Notes: generated from the letters alone by a model not told the origin. Counted from the stretch's first letter, positions 46,726 through 57,264 are shown. The stretch is 64,000 nt of DNA from UBA830 sp038146925 (GCA_038146925.1 JAYQSP010000011.1:62001-126000), one strand, 5' to 3'. Translations and numbers: made by a program.

Positions 46726-48156
46726 ATGACCGACGAATTGTGGAAATGGACGGCCACGGACCTGGCGGCAGCTATAAAAGAAAAGAAGATTTCCAGCAGG
46801 GAAGCCCTGAAAAGCTGTCTTTCGCGGATGGATCAGGTCAATCCAACCATTAACGCGGTTGTCGACGATATGCGCGATGAAGCGCGAGCGGCGGCCGACG
46901 CTGCAGACAAGGCCATGGCCGACGGCGAGGCGCTGGGTCCGTTACACGGCGTACCGGTGACCGTGAAGATCAATGTGGACTATGCCGGCCGGGCGACGAC
47001 CAACGGTGTCGAAGCATTCGCCAATACGATCGCGGCAGAGGACAGCGTGTCCGTCGCAAACCTGAAAAAAGCCGGAGCGGTCATTTTCGGGCGGACAAAC
47101 GTGCCTGCGTTTTCGACCCGCTATTTCACCGATAACGCGCTGCACGGCCGCACGCTCAATCCGCGCAATCCGGCGCTGACGCCGGGCGGATCAAGTGGTG
47201 GCGCCGCCTCGGCAGTGGCCTCGGGGATCGGCCCGTTGGCTCACGGAAACGATCGCGCGGGGTCGGTGCGCTATCCGGCCTATGCCTGCGGTGTTGCCGG
47301 TCTGCGGGCGTCCGTCGGGCGGATCCCGGATTACAATCCCGGCACAACGGAGGAACGGGGCATTTCCTCTCAGCTGACCAATATCCAGGGCCCTCTGGCC
47401 CGAACCCTTGCCGATGTCCGGCTGGGCTACGAGGCGCTGAGGTCGCCCGATTCACGCGATCCATGGCATGTGCCCGCCGTATTCGACGCTTCCCGAATTC
47501 AGGAGCCTCGCGTCGCCGCGATCTATTCCGGGCCGGACAGCGCAGACGTGCATCCTGCCGTCGCCGGGGCCGTGGACAGGTCGGCAAAGTGGCTGGAGGC
47601 CGCCGGATACCGGATCGAAGAAGTTGCGCCGCCCGATTTTACGGAGGCCGCGGATTTGTTCTGGGCGTTGCTGATGGCGGAAGAACGGGCCGCATCGCCT
47701 GAAGAACGCGCAGCGTCTTCCAGCGGGATCGAGAAATTCGGGGATGACGCGGTGAAGCGCGCCCGTGCATCCACCCGCGCTTATGCAGGCGATATGGACT
47801 ACGCCGAATATATCCGCGGTCTGGCCAGAAGAACCACGATCCAGCGGGAATGGCAGCTTTTCTTCGACAAGTACGCGGTGCTGGTCATGCCGGTCTGTTT
47901 CCAGCCGCCGTTTCCCATCGACCACGACCAGCAGGGAGATGCAGCGGTGGCGCGGATGCTGGATGCCCATCACCCGATGCTGGCCGTCTCCATTCTCGGT
48001 TTTCCCGGCCTGTCGGTGCCGGTGTCATATGATGACCGGACGCCCATCGGCGTCCAGATCGTCGGACCGCGCTTCGGCGAGGAACTGTGCTTCCACGCGG
48101 GCGAGATCATCGAGGCGCAGTATTCCGCGCGGGACCCGATTGATCCTGTCCTTTGA
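46726..48156 (+). CDS. Amidase (amidase-signature family)
   Basis: This 476-residue hydrolase has the Ser-cisSer-Lys triad in PVTVKINVD (Lys), TPGGSSGGAASAVASG (cis-Ser) and NDRAGSVRYPAYACG (nucleophilic Ser). It cleaves a linear or aromatic amide to acid and ammonia. Residues outside the motifs do not mark GatA, as no gatB/gatC is adjacent. The ATG at 46,726 follows AGGGGG. It is divergent from the TauE gene. Confidence 0.9.
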   Translation: MTDELWKWTATDLAAAIKEKKISSREALKSCLSRMDQVNPTINAVVDDMRDEARAAADAADKAMADGEALGPLHGVPVTVKINVDYAGRATTNGVEAFANTIAAEDSVSVANLKKAGAVIFGRTNVPAFSTRYFTDNALHGRTLNPRNPALTPGGSSGGAASAVASGIGPLAHGNDRAGSVRYPAYACGVAGLRASVGRIPDYNPGTTEERGISSQLTNIQGPLARTLADVRLGYEALRSPDSRDPWHVPAVFDASRIQEPRVAAIYSGPDSADVHPAVAGAVDRSAKWLEAAGYRIEEVAPPDFTEAADLFWALLMAEERAASPEERAASSSGIEKFGDDAVKRARASTRAYAGDMDYAEYIRGLARRTTIQREWQLFFDKYAVLVMPVCFQPPFPIDHDQQGDAAVARMLDAHHPMLAVSILGFPGLSVPVSYDDRTPIGVQIVGPRFGEELCFHAGEIIEAQYSARDPIDPVL

Positions 48157-48220
48157 GGCGAAGCAACCGGGAAAGAGGGCCGTCGATGCGGCGGAGATAA
48201 GGGATGATCGAAAAAGGGTT

Positions 48221-49918
48221 TTAGTGCGTGTCGAACACCGTCTGATACCCCGCCAGCTTGTCCATTATCCTGCTGCGTTCCGCGTCGGTCGGGTTATCGG
48301 GATTGGCGGCGGGGGGCAGGGCGCCGAACTTCATCAGGCACGCAATCAGCAGCAGCCGCGCCTTGGTCGAGGTCAGATTGCCGCCTCCCAGGAACACGCC
48401 CGCAGGGGCGGAGAAGCCTTCGTTGTTGCCGCGGCCGACACGGACCACCGGTATCCCGCTGAACACGGCCTTCGTCATCAGAGCGTTTCGAACCGAGCTG
48501 GTCATCGAGCCATAGGGTGACTGGCCTTCGACGACAAAGCCGGACAGCGGGGCATTCTCGAGGTTGTCGTCCATCTGCGCCAGGATATCGACCTCGCGCT
48601 CCGGCCCGCTGTCCCAGCTTTCGGGGCTGTAATTTCCCTCTTTCAGGATGGTGACGGTCGGCACCGCGTCTTCACGCAGCGCGCCGTCGGAGTTTTTAAT
48701 CGCGACCTCCACGGCTTCGAAGGCATTTCCCTTGCGCAGGTTTCCGGTCACGCTCTCCGGCAGACGAGAACGGTTTACGTCCGACAGATAGGTGTGCCTG
48801 GCGCCTGGCAGATAGGTCAGTATCGGCGGCATGCCGTGGCGCACGGCGCCCAGCAACCCGCCGTGCCCGCCGGTGGCGACATAGCCGCCGGGGCGTGCCT
48901 CGCCCTTCTGCACTTCGCGCGACGCGAATATCTGCTGTTCCTGAATGACCACCGTGCCGGCGCGGTTTTTGCCGTTGCCGTCGCGCCAGATTTCCGACGT
49001 GATGTAGTCCACAGAATCCACCAGATTCTTCGGACCGTCATTACTGATCTCGCCATGGGTGCGCTGGGCGGCGTTGCCGCAGACGGGCAGTGCGGTATCC
49101 AGCAGCAGGTTCAGCCAGTACAGCGTTTCCTCGACCCGCGGGCTGCCCTGGGTCCAGATCGCGCCAAGATAGTCGCCGGTGTCCAGGATGGCCTGTATCT
49201 CGTTGACGATGCGGGCCAACCATCCACGCGATGGAGATGTCGCCAGATGCACCGGGCGGTAGGCGAAAAAGTCGCGGCCCATCGTTTCCGGTTCGATATC
49301 GCCGTCGCCGTTATCGGTGCGGTCGGCGGCGGCCAGTCCTTTGGTGTAGCCGCCGGACGGCATGACGCGGAAGAAATCTACGTCCGCATGCTGCGAGATC
49401 AGGTTGCCGGTACCATCCTCGGCAATACCGAACCGGTCGATCTCCTCGAAAATGCGCGATCCGTCGGGGTAATAGGCCTGGCGGGATTTCTCCGCCGGTG
49501 CGCCGGGGAAGGCGCAGTCGTCCTCCCAGGCGCTGCCGTCTGCCTGTCGCGCCATATAGGGCATCGGGTAAAGCCCGTCTTCGGGCGTAAGTTCGATTTT
49601 GTAAACCGGCGTGTCATCGTCGGACTGACGTTCGGCGTGAAACGCGCCCGCCGCATCGATGTAGCCGTCCGGCGGGCCGTACAGATCGGCGGCGTCCGCT
49701 TCCAGCGGGTGAGCGCTGAACTGTTCCACGTAGACGGTCGCCGGTGCCGCCAGCCGCTGCGGGCGCAGCACGTCGAACCGGGGCGCGCTGCCGTCCGGAT
49801 TGGTTTTGGGCGGCAGACCGTACAAAGCGCGGGCCTTGTTGCTGGTCACCAGCGGCGGCGAGTTACTGATCGTGGCGTTGGCGCCGGACAGATAGGCGAT
49901 GCGCGGTTTGTCGGTCAT
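48221..49918 (-). CDS. Divergent asparaginase-like protein
   Basis: This 565-residue protein contains a segment aligning with type I/II asparaginases. YLSGANATIS takes the place of the first Thr motif, TQGSPRVEETLYWLNLLL that of THGTDTMEET, and GEISNDGPKNLVDSVDY that of SADGPRNL..A. The second Thr-Asp pair appears as Ser-Pro, so the catalytic Asp is missing. The protein is also far longer than the usual 330 residues, with an extra N-terminal half. It may not be a working asparaginase. No signal peptide is seen. Confidence 0.6.
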   Translation of the reverse strand: MTDKPRIAYLSGANATISNSPPLVTSNKARALYGLPPKTNPDGSAPRFDVLRPQRLAAPATVYVEQFSAHPLEADAADLYGPPDGYIDAAGAFHAERQSDDDTPVYKIELTPEDGLYPMPYMARQADGSAWEDDCAFPGAPAEKSRQAYYPDGSRIFEEIDRFGIAEDGTGNLISQHADVDFFRVMPSGGYTKGLAAADRTDNGDGDIEPETMGRDFFAYRPVHLATSPSRGWLARIVNEIQAILDTGDYLGAIWTQGSPRVEETLYWLNLLLDTALPVCGNAAQRTHGEISNDGPKNLVDSVDYITSEIWRDGNGKNRAGTVVIQEQQIFASREVQKGEARPGGYVATGGHGGLLGAVRHGMPPILTYLPGARHTYLSDVNRSRLPESVTGNLRKGNAFEAVEVAIKNSDGALREDAVPTVTILKEGNYSPESWDSGPEREVDILAQMDDNLENAPLSGFVVEGQSPYGSMTSSVRNALMTKAVFSGIPVVRVGRGNNEGFSAPAGVFLGGGNLTSTKARLLLIACLMKFGALPPAANPDNPTDAERSRIMDKLAGYQTVFDTH

Positions 49919-50097
49919 CTGCTCATTCCCCTGTTTCGGTTCGGCTATATCCTACCAGCTTGCCGGGGGAGATGACGACCGATTGCAAACAAATTCGTCT
50001 CTGTGGGGGCGCTGGCGGACGAATTCGGTCACAGCGTCGCGCTGGAAATTCCGACCAGTGGGACTTATCTTTCGCGGATATTTCGGAGCCCCTGTCG

Positions 50098-50778
50098 ATG
50101 CGCATGCAAAGATTCCCCGTCGCGTTGCTGGCGGCCGCAATGATGATGTTTGCGGCAGGTCCCGCCGTGGCTGCCCCCGTACCCAAAACGACGACCTGGG
50201 AAGAACTGGCGCCCGAACCGGAAAAACCGATCGAGGATCCGCTGGCGCATATGGATCCGTTCATCACGGCAGAGCTCTACAACATCGCTTCCGTCGTCCG
50301 TCAAAAGGAAACCGGCTTCCTGTCTGCGGTCAGTCCAGAATACGAAGAGGCCATGGAGGCGAAATACCGGCTCGAGAAGCGCGGCGTCGAGGTCGATAAT
50401 ATCCTGGTGCGTCTGGCGAAGGTCGAGGCGGAAATCCGGCGTCTGGACGAGCAGATCGTCCACGCGCTGGACGGCCAGTTCATCAAACTGCCCGGATACG
50501 CCCTGCCGATCGAGTTCGACGGCGTTGCGGTGCAGGAGTTTCTGCTGGTGCCTTATGTCGGAGCCTGTATCCACGTGCCGCCGCCGCCGCAGAACCAGAT
50601 GGTTTTCGTGAAGCTGTCCGAGCCGTATCTGGTCGAAAGCCTGTTCGAGCCGGTCTGGATCACGGGCCGGATCGTCGTCGAGCGCACGAAGAAGATTCTG
50701 CCCGTTTCGGACGGCAAGATCCCGGTCTCCGCCGGATATACGATCGAAGGCGCGACGGTCGAGCCCTATAAGGAATAA
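50098..50778 (+). CDS. DUF3299 family secreted protein
   Basis: This 226-residue protein has a signal peptide (MRMQRFPVALLAAAMMMFAA, cleavage after VAA). The DUF3299 domain follows, with LDGQFIKLPGYALPIEFDGV, FLLVPYVGACIHVPPPPQNQ and the cysteine in GACIH. DUF3299 proteins usually accompany DUF2796 and an ABC transporter in zinc-linked operons, as here. The ATG at 50,098 gives the signal peptide; upstream frame has none. Confidence 0.8.
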   Translation: MRMQRFPVALLAAAMMMFAAGPAVAAPVPKTTTWEELAPEPEKPIEDPLAHMDPFITAELYNIASVVRQKETGFLSAVSPEYEEAMEAKYRLEKRGVEVDNILVRLAKVEAEIRRLDEQIVHALDGQFIKLPGYALPIEFDGVAVQEFLLVPYVGACIHVPPPPQNQMVFVKLSEPYLVESLFEPVWITGRIVVERTKKILPVSDGKIPVSAGYTIEGATVEPYKE

Positions 50779-50821
50779 TGCAGACCGGCGCACTTCCTCC
50801 GGTGGACATCTGTCATTAATA

Positions 50822-50841
50822 TGTTATGTTATAACATTATT
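50822..50841. promoter_or_regulatory. Zur-like operator
   Basis: ATGTTATAACAT (50,826-50,837) is a perfect 12-base palindrome in an AT-rich stretch 50 bases before the DUF2796 start. It matches the core of alphaproteobacterial Zur boxes (TGTTATA..TATAACA type). Zinc-bound Zur would repress the DUF2796-ABC genes. Confidence 0.7.
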
Positions 50842-50887
50842 ATCGAGGCCGGTTGTCCCGGAACGTGTCACTGGAGAAAATGTCTCA

Positions 50888-51517
50888 ATGAAAATCCTTA
50901 CGTGTGAAAGTCGAAACATCGCCGCAGGGCTCTGCGCGCTGGCGGCCGTAACCGTGTCCCTGCCGGCGTTATCGGCGGATCGTCATCATGACGCCCACCA
51001 GCACGGGGTCAGCAAGCTGAACCTCGTGATCGAAGGCAAGCGGCTGGAAATAGAGCTGGAATCGCCGGGCGCCGATATCGTCGGGTTCGAACATGCACCC
51101 GCCAACGATGCGGACCGCAAGGCGATTGCGGATGCCGCCGCGCGCCTGAAAGACGGCGGGGCGCTGTTCGTGACCGCCGCCGCCGCCGGCTGCAAGGTTC
51201 AGTCGGCAGAAATCGAAGCGCCGGGGACGGAAGAAAAGAAACAACACCACGGGCATGGTCACGATCACGATCATGACAAGGATAAGCACGCCCGGGACAA
51301 GCACGGCCATCACGCCGAAAAGGCCGGGGGAGAAGCCCACTCCGAATTTCACGCGCATTACCGGTTCGAATGCGACCGTCCGGAAAAACTGACCCACATC
51401 GATGCTGAATTCTTCGGCGCCTTTCCCCGCGCGAAGGAAATCGACGTGCAGGCGGTGACGCCCGGAAAACAGTTCCGCCGGGAATTGACAGCAGGGAGTT
51501 CCCGCCTGACTCTCTGA
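50888..51517 (+). CDS. DUF2796 family His-rich periplasmic protein
   Basis: This 209-residue protein has a signal peptide (residues 1-30), then DRHHDAHQHG and a His/Asp run at residues 120-142 (HHGHGHDHDHDKDKH) suited to zinc binding. The tail HYRFECDRPEKL is typical of DUF2796. It probably binds zinc in the periplasm for the ABC system downstream. It is the first gene after the Zur-like box, with GGAG before the ATG. Confidence 0.87.
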   Translation: MKILTCESRNIAAGLCALAAVTVSLPALSADRHHDAHQHGVSKLNLVIEGKRLEIELESPGADIVGFEHAPANDADRKAIADAAARLKDGGALFVTAAAAGCKVQSAEIEAPGTEEKKQHHGHGHDHDHDKDKHARDKHGHHAEKAGGEAHSEFHAHYRFECDRPEKLTHIDAEFFGAFPRAKEIDVQAVTPGKQFRRELTAGSSRLTL

Positions 51518-51548
51518 CGGTTTCGAGAACGCGGAGACACGGCTTTTC

Positions 51549-52259
51549 ATGACGTTGGCGGTAGACTTGGCCGGGATCGTGTACCGGTGGCGCAGGGGAA
51601 ACCCGGTCGTTCTGGATATTCCTGAATTCGCCGTCCCCGTCGGGGAAAAGCTGTTCGTCGCCGGTCCCAGCGGCAGCGGCAAGACGACGCTGCTGAACCT
51701 GCTGGGGGGCGTCGCCCTGCCGGAGCAGGGCGAGATCACGGTTCTGGGCGAACGCCTCGATGCGAAGTCCGCCAGCCGGCGGGACAGGTTCCGCGCCGAC
51801 CGGATCGGCTTCGTCTTTCAGCAGTTCAATCTGGTGCCCTATCTGTCGGTGATCGACAATGTGCTACTGCCGTGCCGGTTTTCGGCACGGCGTCTTGCCA
51901 ATGCCGAAAACCGCGCATCGAATGCCGCAGAAGAGGCCCGGCGTTTGCTGACGGCCATGGACCTGCCGGTCGAGGATCTGATCCGGCGCCCGGTTACCGA
52001 ACTCAGCGTCGGCCAGCAGCAGCGCGTCGCCGCGGCGCGGGCCCTGATCGGCAAACCGGATCTCATCATCGCGGACGAGCCCACATCGTCGCTGGACGAA
52101 GAAGCGCGGCGCGCGTTTCTCGATCTGTTGTTTGCGGAGGTGGAAGCCGCCGGCCAGACGCTTGTCTTCGTCAGCCATGACGGACGCCTGGCGGAGACGT
52201 TCGACCGAACGGTCGCGCTTGCCGAGATCAACCGCGCGGCGGTGCGCGACGCCGCATGA
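51549..52259 (+). CDS. ABC transporter ATP-binding protein (LolD/MacB type)
   Basis: This 236-residue ATPase has Walker A GPSGSGKTTLLNLLGG, the signature LSVGQQQRVAAARAL, Walker B LIIADEPTSSLD and the switch FVSHD. It pairs with the FtsX-type permease that overlaps its stop by four bases. The operon context suggests a role in zinc-related handling of a protein or lipid rather than simple ion import. Confidence 0.93.
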   Translation: MTLAVDLAGIVYRWRRGNPVVLDIPEFAVPVGEKLFVAGPSGSGKTTLLNLLGGVALPEQGEITVLGERLDAKSASRRDRFRADRIGFVFQQFNLVPYLSVIDNVLLPCRFSARRLANAENRASNAAEEARRLLTAMDLPVEDLIRRPVTELSVGQQQRVAAARALIGKPDLIIADEPTSSLDEEARRAFLDLLFAEVEAAGQTLVFVSHDGRLAETFDRTVALAEINRAAVRDAA

Positions 52260-53518
52260 TACGCGTCTTCCGCCTTGCCCTCAAAAGCCTCGCCAGCCGC
52301 CGGGTGACCGTCTCGCTCACCGTTTTCGCGATCGCGGTCAGCGTGTCGCTTCTGCTTGGGGTCGAACGTCTGCGCACCGAAGCGCGCGCCAGTTTTTCGA
52401 ATACCGTTTCCGGCACAGATCTGATCGTCGGCGCCCGCAGCGGGTCGGTGCCTCTGTTGCTCTATTCGGTGTTCCGCATCGGCAACGCCACGAACAACAT
52501 TTCCTGGCGCAGCTACCGGGACATCGCGGCCCATCCGGATGTGGCATGGACGATTCCCGTTTCGCTTGGCGATTCCCACCGCGGTTTCCGCGTCCTTGGC
52601 ACCAATGCCGATTACTTCCGCCATTTCCGCTTTGCCCGAACGCGGGCGCTGGCATTCGCCGCGGGCAGGCCGTTCGACGACGTGTTCGATGCCGTGCTGG
52701 GAGCGCATGTGGCGTCCAAACTGGGCTACAGGGTCGGCGACAGCATCGTCATCGATCACGGCGTGGGGCAGATCGGCTTCGCCAGTCATGCGGACAAGCC
52801 GTTCAGGGTCTCCGGCATCCTCGCGCGCACCGGCACGCCCGTGGACCAGACGGTGCATGTCAGCCTTGCCGGGATCGAGGCGATTCACATCGACTGGCGG
52901 TCGGGGCGGCCGATACCCGGCCTCCGCATCGATGCCGACCGCGTCCGGCAGATGGCCCTGCAACCGAAGGCGATCACAGCCTTTTTCGTCGGCCTGAAGT
53001 CCCGGTTCGACACCTTCGGCATGCAGCGGCGGATCAACACCTATGCCGATGAACCTCTGCTTGCCATTCTGCCGGGCGTTGCGCTGCACGAATTGTGGTC
53101 GCTGATGGGCACGGCGGAAAGCGCGTTGTCGGTGATCACCGTGTTCGTCGTCGTCGCCGGTCTCATCGGCATGGTGACCATGCTGATGGCGAGCCTGAAC
53201 GAACGGCGCCGCGAAATGGCGATTTTGCGGTCCGTCGGCGCACGGCCGCATCACGTTTTCTCGCTCTTCGTGCTGGAAGCAGGGTTCGTGTCCGTCCTCG
53301 GCGCCGTCCTCGGCGTCGCGCTGCTCTATGCCGGTATGGCCACCGTCCTGCCCGCCATCGAAACCCGCTACGGATTGTTCATCGCGATCAATCCGCTGTC
53401 GGTCAACGAGTGGATCTATCTCGGTGCGGTCGTCGGGGCTGGCATCCTGGCCGGCATGGCCCCCGCCATCGCGGCCGTGCGAATGGCGCTGGCCGACGGC
53501 ATGGTGGTCCGCAGTTGA
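52256..53518 (+). CDS. FtsX/MacB-type ABC permease
   Basis: This 420-residue protein has an N-terminal helix (VSLTVFAIAVSVSLLLGV), a large periplasmic domain with GTDLIVGARSGSVPLLLYSV, and three C-terminal helices with RRREMAILRSVGARPHHVF, the FtsX cytoplasmic loop. This matches mechanotransmission permeases. It ends the Zur-linked operon and converges with the SDR genes. Confidence 0.92.
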   Translation: MIRVFRLALKSLASRRVTVSLTVFAIAVSVSLLLGVERLRTEARASFSNTVSGTDLIVGARSGSVPLLLYSVFRIGNATNNISWRSYRDIAAHPDVAWTIPVSLGDSHRGFRVLGTNADYFRHFRFARTRALAFAAGRPFDDVFDAVLGAHVASKLGYRVGDSIVIDHGVGQIGFASHADKPFRVSGILARTGTPVDQTVHVSLAGIEAIHIDWRSGRPIPGLRIDADRVRQMALQPKAITAFFVGLKSRFDTFGMQRRINTYADEPLLAILPGVALHELWSLMGTAESALSVITVFVVVAGLIGMVTMLMASLNERRREMAILRSVGARPHHVFSLFVLEAGFVSVLGAVLGVALLYAGMATVLPAIETRYGLFIAINPLSVNEWIYLGAVVGAGILAGMAPAIAAVRMALADGMVVRS

Positions 53519-53534
53519 CCGTTTCCCTGGCCCG

Positions 53535-54290
53535 TTACCACATCAATTGCCCGCCATTGGGGTGCACGATCTGGCCCGTCATGTAGGACGACCGGTCACT
53601 GAGCAGAAAATCGAGGGCCGCGGCGACTTCGTCCGGCCGTCCCAGGCGGCCGATGGGCAACTTGTCCGCCAGCATGTTCCGCGCGTCTTCGTATTCCTGA
53701 GCCGTCCGCCCGGACTGCAGGATCGGTGTGTCGATCGGCCCCGGCCCCAGCGCGTTTACGCGGATGTTGTGGGGGGCGAATTCCAGCGCGATGGTTTTGG
53801 TCAGCGAATAGATTGCCGATTTGGCCGCCATATAGGCGGCGGCGCCGGGTACCGCCATCACCGCGAAATCCGACGACATGTTGACGATTGCGCCTTTTCC
53901 GGCCGCCACCATGTCGGGAAGGACCGCCTGGCATCCCAGGAACGTGCCCTTGACGTGAATGTTGATCATCCGGTCCCAGTCGTTTTCCGGGATCTCGCCG
54001 ACCACGCCGCGGATGAAGATACCGGCCGCGAAAAATGCCTTGTGCACCGGCCCGATGTCTTTTTCGATCTGCGCCTTCATCGCCGTTACCGATGCCTTGT
54101 CGCTGACATCGACCTGGATCGCGGTCGCGGATCCGCCATCGGCCTCGATCAGCGCGACCGTTTCCGCCGCGCCAGCCGTGTCCCGGTCGGCGGCAATGAC
54201 GTGCATGGTCTTTGCCATGCGTTGAGCCGAGGCGCGGCCGATGCCGCTGGCTGCGCCGGTGATCAGTATGTTTTGTTTGCCGGTCATCAA
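53535..54290 (-). CDS. Short-chain dehydrogenase/reductase
   Basis: This 251-residue NAD(P) enzyme has TGAASGIGRASAQ, catalytic Ser in NMSSDFAVMA and Tyr-Lys in AAYMAAKSAI, with the C-terminal GQIVHPNGGQ typical of oxidoreductases of sugar or fatty-acid type. It overlaps the next SDR gene by four bases; the two are coupled and may act on the same pathway. The substrate is unknown. Confidence 0.9.
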   Translation of the reverse strand: MMTGKQNILITGAASGIGRASAQRMAKTMHVIAADRDTAGAAETVALIEADGGSATAIQVDVSDKASVTAMKAQIEKDIGPVHKAFFAAGIFIRGVVGEIPENDWDRMINIHVKGTFLGCQAVLPDMVAAGKGAIVNMSSDFAVMAVPGAAAYMAAKSAIYSLTKTIALEFAPHNIRVNALGPGPIDTPILQSGRTAQEYEDARNMLADKLPIGRLGRPDEVAAALDFLLSDRSSYMTGQIVHPNGGQLMW

Positions 54291-55003
54291 AATAATCCTG
54301 CCCCGCCGTTAACCCGGATATCCTGGCCGGTGACGAAACTGGCATCGTCGCTCAGCAGGAAATAGGCGGCCTCGACCATGTCTTCCGGCATGCCGATGCG
54401 GCCCAGCGGGATGTCGTCTCCCTTGGCGAACAGATCGGCTTCCGCCATGACCCGGCGCGGCATCGCGGTGTCGGCGATGCCCGGCGACACCACATTGGCG
54501 CGAACTCCCGCCCGCGCATGATCCAGCGCCAGCGCCCGGCAGAGCCCCAGCACGCCGCCCTTGGTCGCGGCATAGGCGGCGCTGTTCATCGCACCGCGCC
54601 GGGCGATCAGCGACGAAAACATCACGATGCTGCCCGATCCCTGGTCCAGCAGGGCAGGCAGAACGGCCTGACAGCTCAGCAGCGTGCCTTTCAGATTGAT
54701 GTCGAGATGGTCGTTCCAGTCGTCTTCCGATATCTCCAGAAACGGGGCGGTTTTGTATATCGCGGCGCAAGTCGCCAGCCCGGCGATCCGACCGGCGGAG
54801 TCTGCTGCGGCGGCTGCCGCGTCCGACAGGGCGTCCGCATCCCTCACGTCCAGCTGATGAAACGTGAGATTGCCGTCGTCGATGTCCGCGAGGTCGCCCG
54901 GCGCGGCGTCCCAGGCGGCGACGCGATAACCTTCGGTCAGCAGTTTCCGCGTCAGCCCCAGGCCGATGCCGCTGCCTGCGCCGGTAACGATCATGGTCTC
55001 CAT
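54287..55003 (-). CDS. Short-chain dehydrogenase/reductase
   Basis: This 238-residue protein has [14 protein letters not shown], Asp37 after the second strand (WDAAPGDLA) favouring [23 protein letters not shown] with the Ser and Tyr-Lys, and [12 protein letters not shown] at the end. It is transcribed first of the SDR pair and diverges from tkt. Confidence 0.9.
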   Translation of the reverse strand: METMIVTGAGSGIGLGLTRKLLTEGYRVAAWDAAPGDLADIDDGNLTFHQLDVRDADALSDAAAAAADSAGRIAGLATCAAIYKTAPFLEISEDDWNDHLDINLKGTLLSCQAVLPALLDQGSGSIVMFSSLIARRGAMNSAAYAATKGGVLGLCRALALDHARAGVRANVVSPGIADTAMPRRVMAEADLFAKGDDIPLGRIGMPEDMVEAAYFLLSDDASFVTGQDIRVNGGAGLF

Positions 55004-55284
55004 ATCGACGTGTCCCTGTATCTGCCGTCTTTTTTCATCCTCCGAGTCTACGCGTCAGTGCGTCATGGTGTCGACTCCGTCGACAACGCAAAAAGCCTGA
55101 CGATTCGGCCCGAAGGGGGTTGAATCAATTGGTGGGGCGGATACATTGCGCCCGTTCCGCATCGGAGAAGTTTCGCCTGCCCGGACACCGCGAAATGTCC
55201 GGCGCATTCGTCTGTATCCGCCGCAGAATTCCTTGGCCAAACCCGTCTGCGCGAACTTGCGCCGGCCAGAATGAAGACCACGTC
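55004..55284. other. Divergent intergenic region SDR / tkt
   Basis: About 280 bases separate the SDR start from my chosen tkt start. Promoters for both directions should be here. I see no convincing -35/-10 pair or operator. Part of it is open in the tkt frame without recognisable homology. Confidence 0.4.
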
Positions 55285-57264
55285 TTGCCAGAAGCTCAAA
55301 ACGTCGATCACGCCCAGCTCGCCAATGCCATCCGCGCGCTGTCCATGGATGCGGTCCAGGCCGCCAATTCCGGTCATCCCGGCATGCCCATGGGCGCTGC
55401 CGACATGGCGACGGTGCTGTTCACCAAGTACCTGAAATTCGATCCGGCCGATCCCGGCTGGGCCGACCGCGACCGTTTCGTGTTGTCCGCCGGGCACGGC
55501 TCGATGCTGCTCTATTCGCTGCTCTACCTGACGGGTTATGCGGATATGACCATCGACCAGATCAAAAACTTCCGGCAGTGGGGATCGAAGACGGCGGGTC
55601 ATCCCGAATACGGCGAAGCCGGGGGGATCGAGATGACCACCGGGCCGCTGGGGCAGGGGATTTCCACGGCGGTCGGCATGGCCATCGCCGAACGGTCGAT
55701 GAACGCGCGCTACGGCGACGATCTGGTCGATCACCGCACCTGGGTCATCGCCTCGGACGGCGATCTGATGGAAGGCATCAGCCACGAGGCCGCGTCGCTG
55801 GCAGGGCATATGAAGCTCGGCCGTCTGATCGTGCTGTACGACGACAATGAAATTTCCATCGACGGCGGCACGGAAATGTCGCTGTCGGACGACGCGCTTG
55901 GCCGTTTCGAAGCCTATGGCTGGCATGCTCAGCGCTGCGACGGACATAGCCCGGGTGCGCTGTCGGCCGCCATCGACGCGGCGCTCGCTTCCGGTCAGCC
56001 GTCGATCATCGCCTGCCGTACCACGATCGGCTACGGCGCGCCGACCAAGGCCGGCACTTCCGGTTCGCACGGGGCGCCGCTGGGCGAAGAAGAGATCGCC
56101 GCCACGCGCGAAGCGCTCAACTGGCCCCACGCTCCCTTCGAGGTGCCCGATGACATCCTTTCGGCGTGGCGTGCCGCGGGCAGCCGCGGCGCGGAGGCGC
56201 GCGAGGACTGGTCCGGACGGCTTATGAAGTCCGACACGCGTGCGGAGTTCAAGCGCGCGGTCGCGGGCGAACTGCCGGCGGGCTGGGAGCAGTCCGTCAT
56301 CGACGCCAAGAAGGCGTTTTCCGAAGAGGCGCCTAAGCTGGCGACCCGGGCGTCGTCCGGCAAAACGCTCGACCGGATCACGCCGGCGGTGCCTGAAATG
56401 ATCGGCGGCTCCGCCGACCTGACCGGGTCAAACAATACCAAGGCCGCCGGGTTCGAAGGCCTGCTGCCGCCCGACTACGCGGGCCGCTATATGTATTACG
56501 GCGTTCGCGAACACGGCATGGCGGCGGCGATGAACGGCATGGCGCTGCATGGCGGCGTGATTCCGTATTCCGGCACTTTCCTGATCTTTTCGGATTATCT
56601 GCGCCCGTCGCTGCGTCTTGCCGCGCTGATGGGCGTGCGCGCGATCCACGTGCTGACCCACGATTCCATCGGGCTCGGCGAAGACGGTCCGACCCATCAA
56701 CCGGTCGAGCACATGGCGGCGCTGCGGGCGATGCCCAACGTCAACGTGTTCCGTCCCGCAGACGCGGTCGAGGTCGCGGAATGCTGGCAGCTTGCCCTGG
56801 AAAACAAGAGCGGACCGTCGGCGCTGGCGCTCACCCGTCAGGGACTGCCGACGCTGCGCACCGATCACACGGACGAGAACCTGTCGGCCAAGGGCGCCTA
56901 TGTGCTGGCCGGGGCCGACGGCGACCGGGCCGCAACGATCCTGGCGACCGGCTCGGAGGTCGAGATCGCCATGGCGGCGCGCGATACATTGCAGGCCGAC
57001 GGCGTGCCGACGGCGGTGGTGTCCATGCCCTGCTGGGAACTTTTCGCCGCGCAGGACGACGTCTATCGCGCGTCGGTGCTGGGTGACGGCGTCCGCGTGG
57101 GGGTCGAAGCGGCTGTCCGGTTCGGCTGGGAACAGTGGATCGGACCCAACGGTGGCTTCGTCGGCATCACGGGTTTCGGCGCGTCGGCGCCGGCGGAGAC
57201 GCTATACGAAAAATTCGGCATCACGGCGGATGCCGTTGCCGCCGAAGTGAAAAAACGGATTTGA
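55285..57264 (+). CDS. tkt: Transketolase
   Basis: This ThDP enzyme moves two-carbon units in the pentose phosphate and Calvin cycles. Motifs are [20 protein letters not shown] near the start, [29 protein letters not shown], the cofactor motif [13 protein letters not shown] and the pyrimidine-domain [18 protein letters not shown]. Homology begins about ten codons after a TTG at 55,285 (659 residues, the usual length); an in-frame ATG at 55,195 would add 30 residues. It is followed by gap and pgk, so a central-carbon operon is likely. Confidence 0.93.
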   Translation: MPEAQNVDHAQLANAIRALSMDAVQAANSGHPGMPMGAADMATVLFTKYLKFDPADPGWADRDRFVLSAGHGSMLLYSLLYLTGYADMTIDQIKNFRQWGSKTAGHPEYGEAGGIEMTTGPLGQGISTAVGMAIAERSMNARYGDDLVDHRTWVIASDGDLMEGISHEAASLAGHMKLGRLIVLYDDNEISIDGGTEMSLSDDALGRFEAYGWHAQRCDGHSPGALSAAIDAALASGQPSIIACRTTIGYGAPTKAGTSGSHGAPLGEEEIAATREALNWPHAPFEVPDDILSAWRAAGSRGAEAREDWSGRLMKSDTRAEFKRAVAGELPAGWEQSVIDAKKAFSEEAPKLATRASSGKTLDRITPAVPEMIGGSADLTGSNNTKAAGFEGLLPPDYAGRYMYYGVREHGMAAAMNGMALHGGVIPYSGTFLIFSDYLRPSLRLAALMGVRAIHVLTHDSIGLGEDGPTHQPVEHMAALRAMPNVNVFRPADAVEVAECWQLALENKSGPSALALTRQGLPTLRTDHTDENLSAKGAYVLAGADGDRAATILATGSEVEIAMAARDTLQADGVPTAVVSMPCWELFAAQDDVYRASVLGDGVRVGVEAAVRFGWEQWIGPNGGFVGITGFGASAPAETLYEKFGITADAVAAEVKKRI

